Origin: Acidobacteriota bacterium
Lineage (GTDB): Bacteria > Acidobacteriota > Vicinamibacteria > Vicinamibacterales > UBA2999
Direction of reading: 5' to 3'
DNA length: 64,000 nucleotides
NCBI GenBank assembly: GCA_018000455.1
Contig: JAGNJW010000007.1
Location: 62,001-126,000, forward strand
In this document: positions 8,573-17,435 of the stretch, one piece after another
Layout: every line of letters begins with the position of its first letter
How positions within the stretch are numbered: the stretch's first letter is position 1
The notes under the pieces: model-generated
What the model saw: the letters and a program-made list of their open reading frames with translations, nothing else
The model's database searches: none
What the model was told of the DNA's origin: nothing
Translations under genes and position numbers: made by a program

Positions 8573-11536
8573 ATGAAGCTCGTATTCCGGTTCGTCGCCG
8601 CGGCCCTCATCGTTGGATGCGCCACGGCCGCTTCCGCTCAACAGGGTCTCGGGGGTCTCAGGGGAATCATCACGGATGCGCAGGGTGCGGTCTTGCCCGG
8701 CGTCACGGTGACGGTCACCTCACCCACCATGCTCGGCCCGCAGGTGGGGGTCACCAACGCGCAGGGCGAGTACCGCGTGCTCAACCTGCCGCCCGGCACG
8801 TTCACGCTCACCGCCGAACTCACCGGCTTCGCGACGTTCGAACGGCCCGGCATCCTGCTCCGGGCCGGCGCAACGTTCCAGGTGGACGTCCAGATGCAGC
8901 TCAGCACGCTGCAGGAGACCATCACCGTCACCGCCGACTCGCCGATGATCGAGGTGGACAAGGCCAGCAACGTCCTCAACATCGACGGCGAGTTCCAACG
9001 GTTGATGCCCATCCAGGCCCGCCGCAACTACAGCGACTTCCTGGAGCTCACGCCCGGCGTCATCTCGCGCGGCTTCGACGATGGCAGCGGCCGCCAGGTC
9101 TACTTCGGCCACGCCACCGAGCACTTCGCGCACGTTTTGCAGCTCGAGGGCACGATCGCCAGCAACTACCACGACGCGCAGCTCACCTACGTGTCGATGG
9201 GCGCCGACATGGTGGCGGATACGCAGGTCAAGACCGGCGGCGTCGACGCGGCGGAGCCGATGGGCGTCGGGCTGGTGATGAACATCATCACCAAGAGCGG
9301 CGGCAACTCGTTCAGAGGGAGCGGCGCCGGGGCCTACCAGCCGTACAACTGGAACGGCAACAATGTCGATAACTGTACGACGGCACCCGGCTGCAAGCCA
9401 GGCAGCGGCGGCACGCCGACGACCGCCTACGTGCGGCAGTTCGACGGCGCATTGGGCGGGCCGATCGCACGTGACAAGGCGTGGTTCTTCGCCGCCCTCC
9501 GGCGCTCGCTCTCCTCGAGCGGCATCAGCCGGACGTCGGCCGAAGTGGACCGCATCCAGGCGTTCAAGCCGGGCGCGGCGCTCTTCGACAACGACAGCGA
9601 GAGCTGGCAGCCGTTCGTCAAGGTCACGACGCGCGCCGGGCGGCACGACCTGCAGGCCTTCTATCAACGTGACCGTCTGGTGCTGACCGGTGACCGCGAG
9701 TACAACTACGAGTCGATTCAGGCGCAGTCGACAGGCGGACCGCTCTACAGCGGCAAGGTCACGTCGGTATGGGGCGGCAGCGTCACCACGACGCTCACGG
9801 CGTCGTACAACGGCAAGGGCGGCTCCGACGCCGACACCTTCACGCAGCTCGGACTCACCGGCCCTCAGATCATCATCCACAACAACGCCACCGTGTCGGG
9901 CGCCACCCTGCAGGGCACGGGCCGTATCCTCGAGGGCGGCAACCTCCAGTCGTACGCCTATCAGCCGGCCTCGCAGGTCATCATCCGGGCCGATCTGACC
10001 TACTTCAAGGACGGCTGGTTCGGTAACCACCAGTTCCAGACCGGCATCTTCGCCGCGCCTCGCAACCGCTACGACCAGCAGACCAACTACGTCAACGACG
10101 GCTTCGTGCTGGAAGAACAGCGGCTGCGCGATCTCAACAACATCGGCGCCGGAACGATTCCGTTCCACCGCCGCTACATCACGCCCACGACGCTGACCAC
10201 GCGCCAGGCCCGCGATCGCGACATCGGCATCTACCTGCAGGACTCGTGGCGGCCGAACGGTCGCCTCAGCATCAGCCTGGGCGTGCGCGCCGACTTCGTG
10301 AGGCGTTACGACGACGTGTTCAAGATCACGCGTCAGCAGAGCACCGAGATCGGGCCGCGCTTCGGCTTCTCGTACCAGCTGACCAAGGACGCCCGCACCG
10401 TCCTGCGCGGCAGCGCCGTGCGGGTGCACGAACAGGTGATGGGCCGCGACGCCATCACGCTCTTCGGCGCCTCCGAGGCCGCCGGCCAGCGCGACGAGTA
10501 CGACTTCGACGGCGACGGCACCTTCGAGCGCGTCGTCGCCACCCCGGCGCGCACGGCCTCGATTGCCGACTACGAGTTCGCCGACGGCCTCAACCAGCCC
10601 TACGTCGACGAGTTCATCGTCGGGCTGCGCCGCCAGTTTCCGAGCCAGATCAGCGTGGATATCGCCGGCATCAGCCGCACCTACAAGGACAACTGGGCGC
10701 GGGTCGACATCAACGGCATCTACCCGAGCGGCCCGAATCAACCGTTCGGCGGCTTCGGCGCCATCGATCCGAACCGCGGCATCATCTTCCAGCAGCAGAA
10801 CAACAAGTGGAGCACGCTCGATTACCGGGCGCTGGAAGTGACAATCGCCAAGAACATGGCCAACAACTTCCAGCTCATGGCCGGCGTCAACCGGCAGTGG
10901 CAGCAGTTCGGCGGCACCTGGAACCCGACCGATCCGGCGCGGTTCATCCAGCCGGACGCCTTCCCGAGCGATGCGCTCATCTACATGCCGCGTGGCAACA
11001 ACGAAGAGAACAGCCTGCCGATCGCCACCGGCACGACGGTGCACACCTACGGACCGACGTGGCAGAAGTACTCGATGCGCTTCGGTGGCTCTTACATCGC
11101 GCCGTGGGGGGTCACCGTCGCCGCCAGCTACACCGTCCTCGCCGGCCCGTGGTCGGGGCCGATCGTGACGCAGCTGCCGGCAGGGGATCCGCAGCTGGCG
11201 GTCTTTGGTCCAACGTCGGTGCGCCTGGCCAACGGCACCACGCAAAGTAATCCGCTGGCGACCCGCATGCGCTTCGTGAACGCGACGCGCGGCGACGGCC
11301 AGGTGCAGGCGCCCGCCATCAAGACCCTGGGGCTCACCTTCAACAAGACCGTCAAGCTCGGCGGCAGCCGTGAAGTCGTGGCCGGTGTGTCGATCTTCAA
11401 CGCCCTGAACGCGGGCAACTACTCGCAGTACAACTACAGCGGCGCCAACGAGGTGTTCAACACGGCGAACTATCTGCAGTTCCGCAACCAGCAGGCCGCG
11501 CGCGCCGCGCAGGCCACGCTGCTGGTGCGGTTCTGA
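8573..11536 (+). CDS. TonB-dependent receptor with carboxypeptidase-regulatory domain
   Basis: A 987-aa outer-membrane receptor of the large acidobacterial type. Residues 1-22 are a signal peptide (ends TAASAQ). About 27-110 form an Ig-like carboxypeptidase-regulatory domain (GIITDAQGAVLPGVTVTVTS, GEYRVLNLPPGTFTLTAEL). A plug follows (VKTGGVDAAEPMGVGLVMNI), then a long beta-barrel ending in a terminal Phe, the outer-membrane assembly signal. It would take up a large or scarce ligand using TonB energy. The ATG at 8573 has GGAGGA 5 bases upstream. A LacI-type palindrome in the leader hints at sugar-responsive control. A strong terminator follows. Confidence 0.93.
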   Translation: MKLVFRFVAAALIVGCATAASAQQGLGGLRGIITDAQGAVLPGVTVTVTSPTMLGPQVGVTNAQGEYRVLNLPPGTFTLTAELTGFATFERPGILLRAGATFQVDVQMQLSTLQETITVTADSPMIEVDKASNVLNIDGEFQRLMPIQARRNYSDFLELTPGVISRGFDDGSGRQVYFGHATEHFAHVLQLEGTIASNYHDAQLTYVSMGADMVADTQVKTGGVDAAEPMGVGLVMNIITKSGGNSFRGSGAGAYQPYNWNGNNVDNCTTAPGCKPGSGGTPTTAYVRQFDGALGGPIARDKAWFFAALRRSLSSSGISRTSAEVDRIQAFKPGAALFDNDSESWQPFVKVTTRAGRHDLQAFYQRDRLVLTGDREYNYESIQAQSTGGPLYSGKVTSVWGGSVTTTLTASYNGKGGSDADTFTQLGLTGPQIIIHNNATVSGATLQGTGRILEGGNLQSYAYQPASQVIIRADLTYFKDGWFGNHQFQTGIFAAPRNRYDQQTNYVNDGFVLEEQRLRDLNNIGAGTIPFHRRYITPTTLTTRQARDRDIGIYLQDSWRPNGRLSISLGVRADFVRRYDDVFKITRQQSTEIGPRFGFSYQLTKDARTVLRGSAVRVHEQVMGRDAITLFGASEAAGQRDEYDFDGDGTFERVVATPARTASIADYEFADGLNQPYVDEFIVGLRRQFPSQISVDIAGISRTYKDNWARVDINGIYPSGPNQPFGGFGAIDPNRGIIFQQQNNKWSTLDYRALEVTIAKNMANNFQLMAGVNRQWQQFGGTWNPTDPARFIQPDAFPSDALIYMPRGNNEENSLPIATGTTVHTYGPTWQKYSMRFGGSYIAPWGVTVAASYTVLAGPWSGPIVTQLPAGDPQLAVFGPTSVRLANGTTQSNPLATRMRFVNATRGDGQVQAPAIKTLGLTFNKTVKLGGSREVVAGVSIFNALNAGNYSQYNYSGANEVFNTANYLQFRNQQAARAAQATLLVRF

Positions 11537-11590
11537 CCTGGAAGAACCTGTGTCAACTCGACGATAAGATCTTTCCCTGTGGTTCTCCGG

Positions 11591-11624
11591 AAGGCCCGCC
11601 CTCGTGTCGAGGGCGGGCCTTTGT
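11591..11624 (+). terminator. Rho-independent terminator after the TonB receptor gene
   Basis: AAGGCCCGCCCTCG (11591-11604) pairs perfectly with CGAGGGCGGGCCTT (11608-11621) across a 3-base loop. A T-rich tail follows. It sits between the receptor stop and the EVE gene. Confidence 0.85.
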
Positions 11625-11671
11625 CTTGCAGCGCCCCGCCCGCAGACTGTGCCGCCGGCGAGGAGTTCCGG

Positions 11672-11677
11672 CACAAT
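11672..11677 (+). promoter_or_regulatory. Leaderless-type -10 of the EVE gene
   Basis: CACAAT ends 6 bases before the GTG at 11684, so transcription would start at or next to the start codon. No Shine-Dalgarno is present. Confidence 0.5.
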
Positions 11678-11683
11678 GGTGTC

Positions 11684-12169
<486 letters not shown>

Positions 12170-12216
12170 GCGGCTGGCGTCGCACCACCTTCCACGCGCG
12201 CGCCGGTGGCGGGTGA

Positions 12217-12222
12217 TATAAA
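12217..12222 (+). promoter_or_regulatory. Leaderless-type -10 of the DUF1499 gene
   Basis: TATAAA ends 6 bases before the ATG at 12229. No Shine-Dalgarno is seen, which fits leaderless initiation. Confidence 0.5.
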
Positions 12223-12228
12223 CGGCCG

Positions 12229-12960
12229 ATGCCCAAGACCCGCGGTCAGGGACTCGCCAGACTCGCCCTTCTCGTCGGCATCGTCTCGCTGGCACTGCTC
12301 GCCATGACCGGGCCCGGCTACCGCTCGGGCTGGCTGTCGCTCGGCACGGCGCTCGGCCAGCTCTTTGCATGGGGCTCGTACGGCGGCATCGCGGCCACGG
12401 TGCTGGCGCTCGCGGGCCTGGCCTGGGGTCGCGGCGGCGCCAGGCGCACGGCCGCCTTTGCGCTGGTTCTCGGGCTCACGAGCCTCTACTTCCCGTGGCG
12501 GTTCCAGCAGGCGGCGCGCGCCGTGCCTGCCATTCACGACATCACGACCGACATCGTGACACCGCCGCAGTACGTGGAAGTGGCCGCGCTTCGCCGCCAG
12601 CTCCAGTCGCCGAACGGACTCGATCTTCCGGCCGAGACGATCAATCAGCAGATCGCGGCCTATCCAGAAATTCGACCGTTGTTCCTGCCGCTGCCCCCCG
12701 CCGAGGCCTATCGCCGGGCGCTCGACCTGGTGGGCGCCCGCGGCTGGGAGGTGGTGGCGGCCGACGAGGCAGCGCGGCGCATCGAAGCCACCGACACCAC
12801 CTACTGGTTTCGCTTCAAGGATGACGTCGCGCTGCGGGTGAGCGCCCTGCCCGACAGCACGAGCCGCATCGACATGCGCTCGGTGTCGCGCCTGGGGCGC
12901 AGCGACCTCGGCACCAACGCCCGTCGCGTCCGCGAGTTCCTCGCCGAGCTCGCGCACTAG
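12229..12960 (+). CDS. DUF1499 membrane protein
   Basis: A 243-aa protein with three hydrophobic segments in its first ~95 residues (LARLALLVGIVSLALLAM, GSYGGIAATVLALAGLAW, AAFALVLGLTSLYF). A soluble DUF1499 domain covers about 100-240 (HDITTDIVTPPQY, WEVVAADEAARRIEATDTTYWFRFKDDV, IDMRSVSRLGRSDLG). The function of DUF1499 is unknown; fusions to membrane anchors are common. A leaderless-type promoter precedes it, so it is probably a single-gene unit. Confidence 0.88.
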   Translation: MPKTRGQGLARLALLVGIVSLALLAMTGPGYRSGWLSLGTALGQLFAWGSYGGIAATVLALAGLAWGRGGARRTAAFALVLGLTSLYFPWRFQQAARAVPAIHDITTDIVTPPQYVEVAALRRQLQSPNGLDLPAETINQQIAAYPEIRPLFLPLPPAEAYRRALDLVGARGWEVVAADEAARRIEATDTTYWFRFKDDVALRVSALPDSTSRIDMRSVSRLGRSDLGTNARRVREFLAELAH

Positions 12961-13000
12961 GGTCGCGCCGCGGCCGACGGCCCCGCGGGTCGAGCGACCG

Positions 13001-13024
13001 CTGGCCGCACGTACGCGCGGCCAG
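13001..13024. repeat. Short inverted repeat, possible terminator
   Basis: CTGGCCGC (13001-13008) pairs with GCGGCCAG (13017-13024) around an 8-base loop, downstream of the DUF1499 gene. No T tract follows. Confidence 0.35.
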
Positions 13025-13056
13025 ACTCGAGCGGCCCGAGGCGCCGCCGCCCATGC

Positions 13057-13062
13057 CACAAT
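13057..13062 (+). promoter_or_regulatory. Leaderless-type -10 of the HipA-like kinase gene
   Basis: CACAAT ends 6 bases before the GTG at 13069, the same hexamer and spacing as at the EVE gene. Confidence 0.5.
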
Positions 13063-13068
13063 GACGTC

Positions 13069-13833
13069 GTGGTCCGCCCGCGAACCATCCGAGTCACACG
13101 CTACGTGACGCCGCTGCGCGAAGGCGGGTCGCTGCCGGCGATCGTCGAGGCCGATGACGACGGGCTCTACGTGCTGAAGTTCCGCGGTGCCGGGCAGGGG
13201 CCGCGCGCCCTGGTCGCGGAGCTCGTGTCGGGCGAGATCGCGCGAGCACTGGGGCTGCCCGTGCCCGAGATCGTATTTGCGGAACTCGAGCAGGAACTGG
13301 CGCGAACCGAGCCGGATCCGGAGATCCATCAGCTCATCCACGACAGCGCCGGACTGAATCTGGCGCTCGACTACCTGCCGGGGTCGGTCGCGTTCGATCC
13401 GCTCGTGCACACACTCGATGCTGCGTTCATGGCGCGCATCGTCTGGTTCGACGCCCTGGTGACCAACGTCGACCGTACCGCGCGCAACACCAACATGCTG
13501 ATGTGGCACCGGCGCCCCTGGCTCATCGACCACGGCGCCACGCTGTTCTTCCACCACGCTCATGGCTGGCAGGAGGAAGGCGCCCGCGCCCGCGATCCGT
13601 TCGCGAAGATCGCCACGCACGTGCTGCGGCACCGCACGCACAGCGTCATGAGCGAAGACGGGGGCCTCGCGGCGGCCCTCGCTGGCGGTGTCGTCGACAC
13701 GATCCTCGAGTGGGTACCGGACGCCTGGCTCGACGGCAACGCCGCCACCACGCGCGAAGCCTACGCGCGCTACTTTCGCGAGCGTCTCGCGTTGCCTCGC
13801 GCCTTCGCCGCGGAGGCCGCGCGTGCCCGCTGA
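13069..13833 (+). CDS. HipA-like kinase domain protein
   Basis: A 254-aa protein of the compact HipA-like kinase family (HipA_2). Visible motifs include YVLKFRGAGQGPRALVAE (ATP-binding Lys), a central WFDALVTNVDRTARNTNML segment (catalytic Asp and metal-binding Asn) and WLIDHGATLFFHH (DFG-like Asp). It lacks the N-terminal region of the full-length HipA toxin, and no HipB antitoxin is nearby. Instead a DUF3037 gene overlaps its 3' end by 11 bases, a recurrent pairing in bacteria. A role as a protein kinase is family knowledge; whether the pair acts as a toxin-antitoxin system is not established. Confidence 0.87.
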   Translation: MVRPRTIRVTRYVTPLREGGSLPAIVEADDDGLYVLKFRGAGQGPRALVAELVSGEIARALGLPVPEIVFAELEQELARTEPDPEIHQLIHDSAGLNLALDYLPGSVAFDPLVHTLDAAFMARIVWFDALVTNVDRTARNTNMLMWHRRPWLIDHGATLFFHHAHGWQEEGARARDPFAKIATHVLRHRTHSVMSEDGGLAAALAGGVVDTILEWVPDAWLDGNAATTREAYARYFRERLALPRAFAAEAARAR

Positions 13834-14263
13834 CGGCACCTACGACTACGCGATCATTCGTGTCGTGCCGCGCGTGGAGCGCGGCGAGCGGATGAACGTC
13901 GGCGTCATCGTCTCGGCCGTGGACGCCGACTACCTCGAGGCGAGGATCGACGCCGACCTGTCGCGCCTGCTCGTGCTCGACCCCGCGATCGACCTCGAGG
14001 CCGTCGCCGCGGCGCTGGCGACGATTCCCGCCGTGTGCGTCGGCGGACCTGGCGCCGGACCGCTCGGCGACCTGCCGGCGCGCGGGCGCTTTCGCTGGCT
14101 GGTCTCGCCGCGCAGCACCGTCATCCAGATGTCGCCCGTACACACCGGCCGGGGCGATGCCGAGGCCGCCCTGGCGCGGCTCTACGGGGCTATGGTGGGG
14201 CGGCCCGGGACAATTGGCGGGCGGCCCGACACGGTCGTCGGGCGGCCCGAGCCACCGGCATGA
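13823..14263 (+). CDS. DUF3037 protein, partner of the HipA-like kinase
   Basis: A 146-aa protein starting PADGTYDYAIIRVVPRVERGER, with NVGVIVSA and FRWLVSPRSTVIQMSPVHTG, the hallmarks of DUF3037. The GTG at 13823 overlaps the kinase gene by 11 bases, so the two are translationally coupled. The last ~20 residues are a low-complexity Gly-Arg-Pro tail that repeats a GGGCGGCCC-type unit at DNA level (14196-14250). The biochemical function is unknown. Confidence 0.85.
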   Translation: MPADGTYDYAIIRVVPRVERGERMNVGVIVSAVDADYLEARIDADLSRLLVLDPAIDLEAVAAALATIPAVCVGGPGAGPLGDLPARGRFRWLVSPRSTVIQMSPVHTGRGDAEAALARLYGAMVGRPGTIGGRPDTVVGRPEPPA

Positions 14264-14299
14264 CATCGGACAAGGCGTCGGCTGGCGGGTGGAGCGGAG

Positions 14300-14305
14300 T
14301 ACAAT
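14300..14305 (+). promoter_or_regulatory. Leaderless-type -10 of the DEAD-box helicase gene
   Basis: TACAAT ends 6 bases before the TTG at 14312. This supports TTG as a genuine, leaderless start. Confidence 0.55.
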
Positions 14306-14311
14306 CGACTG

Positions 14312-16159
14312 TTGACCACTACCTCTGACGCCCCACCTCAGCTTGGATTCGCCGCCCTCGGCCTCGATGACGCCATCGTCAAGGCCGTCACGGCGCTCGG
14401 CTACGAAGAAGCGACCCCCATCCAGCGCGCCGCCATCCCGGTGCTCCTGACCGGCCAGGACATCATCGGTCAGGCCGGCACCGGCACCGGCAAGACCGCC
14501 GCGTTCGTGTTGCCGATGCTGCACCGCCTGCTCGAGACGCCGGCAGCGAAGAAGGGCGTGCCCCGCGCGCTCATCCTCGTGCCCACGCGCGAGCTGGCGA
14601 TGCAGGTCGCCGAGGCCGTCCACAAGTACGCGAAGAAGACGGCGCTCACGGTCGTGCCGCTCTACGGCGGCGCACCGATGGACCAGCAGATCCGGGCGCT
14701 GCGCCGCGGCGTCCAGATCGTAGTGGCCACGCCCGGCCGCGCGCTCGACCACCTGCGCCGCACCACCCTCGATCTGTCGGCGCTCGAGATCCTCGTGCTC
14801 GACGAAGCCGACGAGATGCTGGACATGGGGTTTGCCGACGACCTGGAGGCGATTCTCACGGCCACGCCCGATACGCGGCAGACGGCGCTGTTTGCCGCCA
14901 CCATGGCGCCGCGCATCGCCTCGATTGCCGAGCGACATCTGAACGACCCCGAGCGCATCACGGTGAAGGCCGAGAAGCGCGCGGCCGGAAAGATGCCGCA
15001 GATCCGCCAGGAGGCTTACATCGTGGCCCGTGGCCAGAAGGGCTTCGCCCTCGGCCGTATCCTGGAATTCGAGGATCCGACGTCGGCCATCGTCTTCTGC
15101 CGCACGCGCCTCGAAGTGGACGAGCTCACCGACACCCTGAAATCGCACGGCTACGGCGCGCAGGCGTTGCACGGCGGGCTCGATCAGCGGCAGCGCGACC
15201 GCGTCATGCAGATGTTCCGCTCGGAGAAGGCCGACGTGCTGGTGGCCACCGACGTGGCCGCCCGCGGCCTCGACATCGACCACGTGTCGCACGTCATCAA
15301 CTACGACATCCCGACCGCGCCCGAAGTCTACGTCCACCGGATCGGCCGCACGGGACGTATCGGCCGTGAGGGCGTGGCGATCACGCTGGTCGATCCGCGC
15401 GAGCAGCGCACGCTGCGCTTCATCGAGAACGTCACCAAGCAGAAGATCGACATCGCGACGTTGCCGACGCTCTCGGCGCTCAAGGCGCGGCGCCTCGAAG
15501 CCACCCGCGAGGCGCTCACGACACGCATCGCCGCCGGCGATCTCGATGAGACGCGCGCGCTCGTGCAGGCCCTGGCCGCCGATTTCGACATGACCGACAT
15601 CGCCGCGGCTGCCGTGGCGCTGCTTCATGCCGCCGGCGAGACAGCCGCCGGCAACGAGCCCGACCAGGCCCCGCCCCCCGACCGCTTCGCTCGGGGGCCG
15701 CGGCAGGATTTCGACGACTCACGGCGCGCTCCCCGCCGCTACGAGGACGACCGCCGTCCGCCACGACGGGACGACCGTGGCGACCGCCCGGGTCCGGCCC
15801 GCAACGAGGGCGATTACGAGCGCCGGCCCGCGGCGCGTGGCCCCAAGCCCGAGCGGCCCTACGCGCCGCGCGAGGCGCGTCCAGCGCGCCCGCGCGAAGC
15901 CGCCTCGCTCGCCAACGCCGTGGTGCTCTCGTTCAGCGTAGGCCGCACGCAAGGCGTACGCCCCGGCGACCTCGTAGGCGCCATCACCGGCGAAGCCGGC
16001 ATCACCTCGCGCGAGCTCGGCGCCATCACGATCCTGCCGCATTCGTCGCTGGTCGAGGTGGCGGCCGATGCCGCCGGGCAGGTCCTGAAGGCGATGAAGG
16101 GCGCGTCGATCCGCGGCGAGCAGTTCACGGTGAAGGTGGCCAAGCCGCCGCGCGAGTAG
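14312..16159 (+). CDS. DEAD-box RNA helicase with DbpA-type RNA-binding domain
   Basis: A 615-aa ATP-dependent RNA helicase. Motifs in order: Q motif (TPIQ, 35-38), Walker A AGTGTGKT (55-62), PTREL (91-95), DEAD (164-167), motif III AAT (195-197, where SAT is usual) and HRIGRTGR in the second RecA domain. An Arg/Pro/Asp-rich disordered linker (about 455-530) joins a C-terminal DbpA-like RNA-binding domain (RTQGVRPGDLVGAITGEAG). Such enzymes remodel rRNA or mRNA, for example in ribosome assembly or cold response. The start is TTG, supported by the -10 element 6 bases upstream. It converges on the deacetylase gene. Confidence 0.94.
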   Translation: MTTTSDAPPQLGFAALGLDDAIVKAVTALGYEEATPIQRAAIPVLLTGQDIIGQAGTGTGKTAAFVLPMLHRLLETPAAKKGVPRALILVPTRELAMQVAEAVHKYAKKTALTVVPLYGGAPMDQQIRALRRGVQIVVATPGRALDHLRRTTLDLSALEILVLDEADEMLDMGFADDLEAILTATPDTRQTALFAATMAPRIASIAERHLNDPERITVKAEKRAAGKMPQIRQEAYIVARGQKGFALGRILEFEDPTSAIVFCRTRLEVDELTDTLKSHGYGAQALHGGLDQRQRDRVMQMFRSEKADVLVATDVAARGLDIDHVSHVINYDIPTAPEVYVHRIGRTGRIGREGVAITLVDPREQRTLRFIENVTKQKIDIATLPTLSALKARRLEATREALTTRIAAGDLDETRALVQALAADFDMTDIAAAAVALLHAAGETAAGNEPDQAPPPDRFARGPRQDFDDSRRAPRRYEDDRRPPRRDDRGDRPGPARNEGDYERRPAARGPKPERPYAPREARPARPREAASLANAVVLSFSVGRTQGVRPGDLVGAITGEAGITSRELGAITILPHSSLVEVAADAAGQVLKAMKGASIRGEQFTVKVAKPPRE

Positions 16160-16168
16160 CGCCGCGAC

Positions 16169-16258
16169 GTTGGCGTAGGGCCGCCCTCTTCCTCCGGCTT
16201 CGCCAACTGACGCTGCACGATCATCTCCGCCGGACGAAGGGGGCGGCCCTGCGCCAAC
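16169..16258. repeat. Long imperfect inverted repeat
   Basis: The arm at 16169-16198 (opening GTTGGCG) is nearly the reverse complement of 16229-16258, with a few mismatches and a ~30-base loop. It sits just after the helicase stop. It may be a bidirectional terminator or a small palindromic repeat element. Confidence 0.55.
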
Positions 16259-16335
16259 GGCTGGTCGGCGGGGACGCGGGCCGACAGTTCTGCCGGTCCT
16301 CCATGCCTGCGGGGCAGCATTCCACAGCACCAGAG

Positions 16336-16357
16336 TCGCCCCGGCATGCCGGGGCGA
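16336..16357. repeat. 22-bp perfect palindrome
   Basis: TCGCCCCGGCATGCCGGGGC plus GA forms a perfect palindrome between the convergent helicase and deacetylase genes. The 259-base gap at 16160-16418 holds only this, the long inverted repeat and a weaker palindrome near 16303-16320; I see no gene in it. Confidence 0.55.
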
Positions 16358-16418
16358 AGGTGAGCCGACGGGAGACGCCACGCCCACCCGCTGGCGCCAA
16401 CAGCGCGCCCCATAGCCG

Positions 16419-17435
16419 TCAGTTGGTGCCGGCGCTCAGCATCCCCTTCAAGTGCTTCGCGATGTCCTCGTGGGTGGCGAACCACACGCCGCCCTTGCCC
16501 TTCATATGCTTGATGAGCCGGTCGAGCACGGCCACGCGCGAGCGGTGGCCCATGATGTGCGGGTGCATGGTGAGCACGTAGAGGCCGCGCTCCTCCCAGG
16601 CCACGTCGAACTCCGAGGTGAACACCTCGAGCACGTGCTCCGGAGAGGGCATCGAGCCATCGGCCGCGCCGAAATACGGCGCGTCGTCGACGATGCGCTC
16701 GATGGGCAGCTCCACCAGGCCGGTCGGCTGGCCGTCGAGGTTGATCTCGTAGGCGTCGTCACTCGCCATCAGGCTGCTGTCGTAGAGGAAACCGGCGGCC
16801 TTGATCTGGGCCAAGGTGTATTTGCTGAACTTCCACGACGGCGCGCGGTAGCCGACGGGCCGCTTCCCCATCGCCTTGGTCAGCGTCTCGATCGACTGGT
16901 CGAGCAGGCGCTGCTCCTCCTGCTCGTCGTTCAGGGTGGGCAGCCGCTCGTGGATCCAGCCGTGGATGCCGATCTCGTGCATGTTCTTCGACAGAATGTC
17001 GGGAATCATCTGCGGGTGCAGCAGTGAGCTCACGGCCGGGATGAAGAACGAGGCTGGCACCTTGTGCGCATCGAGCAGGCGCAGCAGACGCGGCAGACCG
17101 TCGACGGCGCCGTACTCGCCGCGTGACAGCACCTCGTAGTCGAGATTGCCCTGCGAGAGCGCCATCGTGGCGTTGTCGACGTCGAACGACAGCGCGACCG
17201 CCACGCGATTGCCGCCCGGCCACTCGGCCGGCTTGAGTCGTTTGCCCGCGCCGACGTGGAACATCTCGGCCCTGAGTTCATCGAGGCTCTTGGTGACCCC
17301 GGGAAGCGGGTTGGGCCGGGCCGGCGGCGACGAGGTGGGCGCCTGCGCTTCGACGTTGCTCCCCGGAGCGCACGCCGTGGTGAGCGTGGCCGCCGCCGTC
17401 AGGGCCACGAGATTCATCAGCACGTTCCGTGTCAT
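16419..17435 (-). CDS. Polysaccharide deacetylase-family lipoprotein
   Basis: A 338-aa protein with a lipoprotein signal (lipobox TTAC at about 19-22). The NodB-like domain shows VALSFDVDNA (metal-binding Asp; the usual TFDDG is altered), IGIHGWIHERL (His box), GYRAPSWKFS and LTMHPHIMGHRSR. It would remove N- or O-acyl groups from a glycan, or hydrolyse a related amide, at the cell envelope. Its ATG overlaps the stop of the GMC oxidoreductase gene by 4 bases, so it is the third gene of that operon. Confidence 0.88.
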   Translation of the reverse strand: MTRNVLMNLVALTAAATLTTACAPGSNVEAQAPTSSPPARPNPLPGVTKSLDELRAEMFHVGAGKRLKPAEWPGGNRVAVALSFDVDNATMALSQGNLDYEVLSRGEYGAVDGLPRLLRLLDAHKVPASFFIPAVSSLLHPQMIPDILSKNMHEIGIHGWIHERLPTLNDEQEEQRLLDQSIETLTKAMGKRPVGYRAPSWKFSKYTLAQIKAAGFLYDSSLMASDDAYEINLDGQPTGLVELPIERIVDDAPYFGAADGSMPSPEHVLEVFTSEFDVAWEERGLYVLTMHPHIMGHRSRVAVLDRLIKHMKGKGGVWFATHEDIAKHLKGMLSAGTN

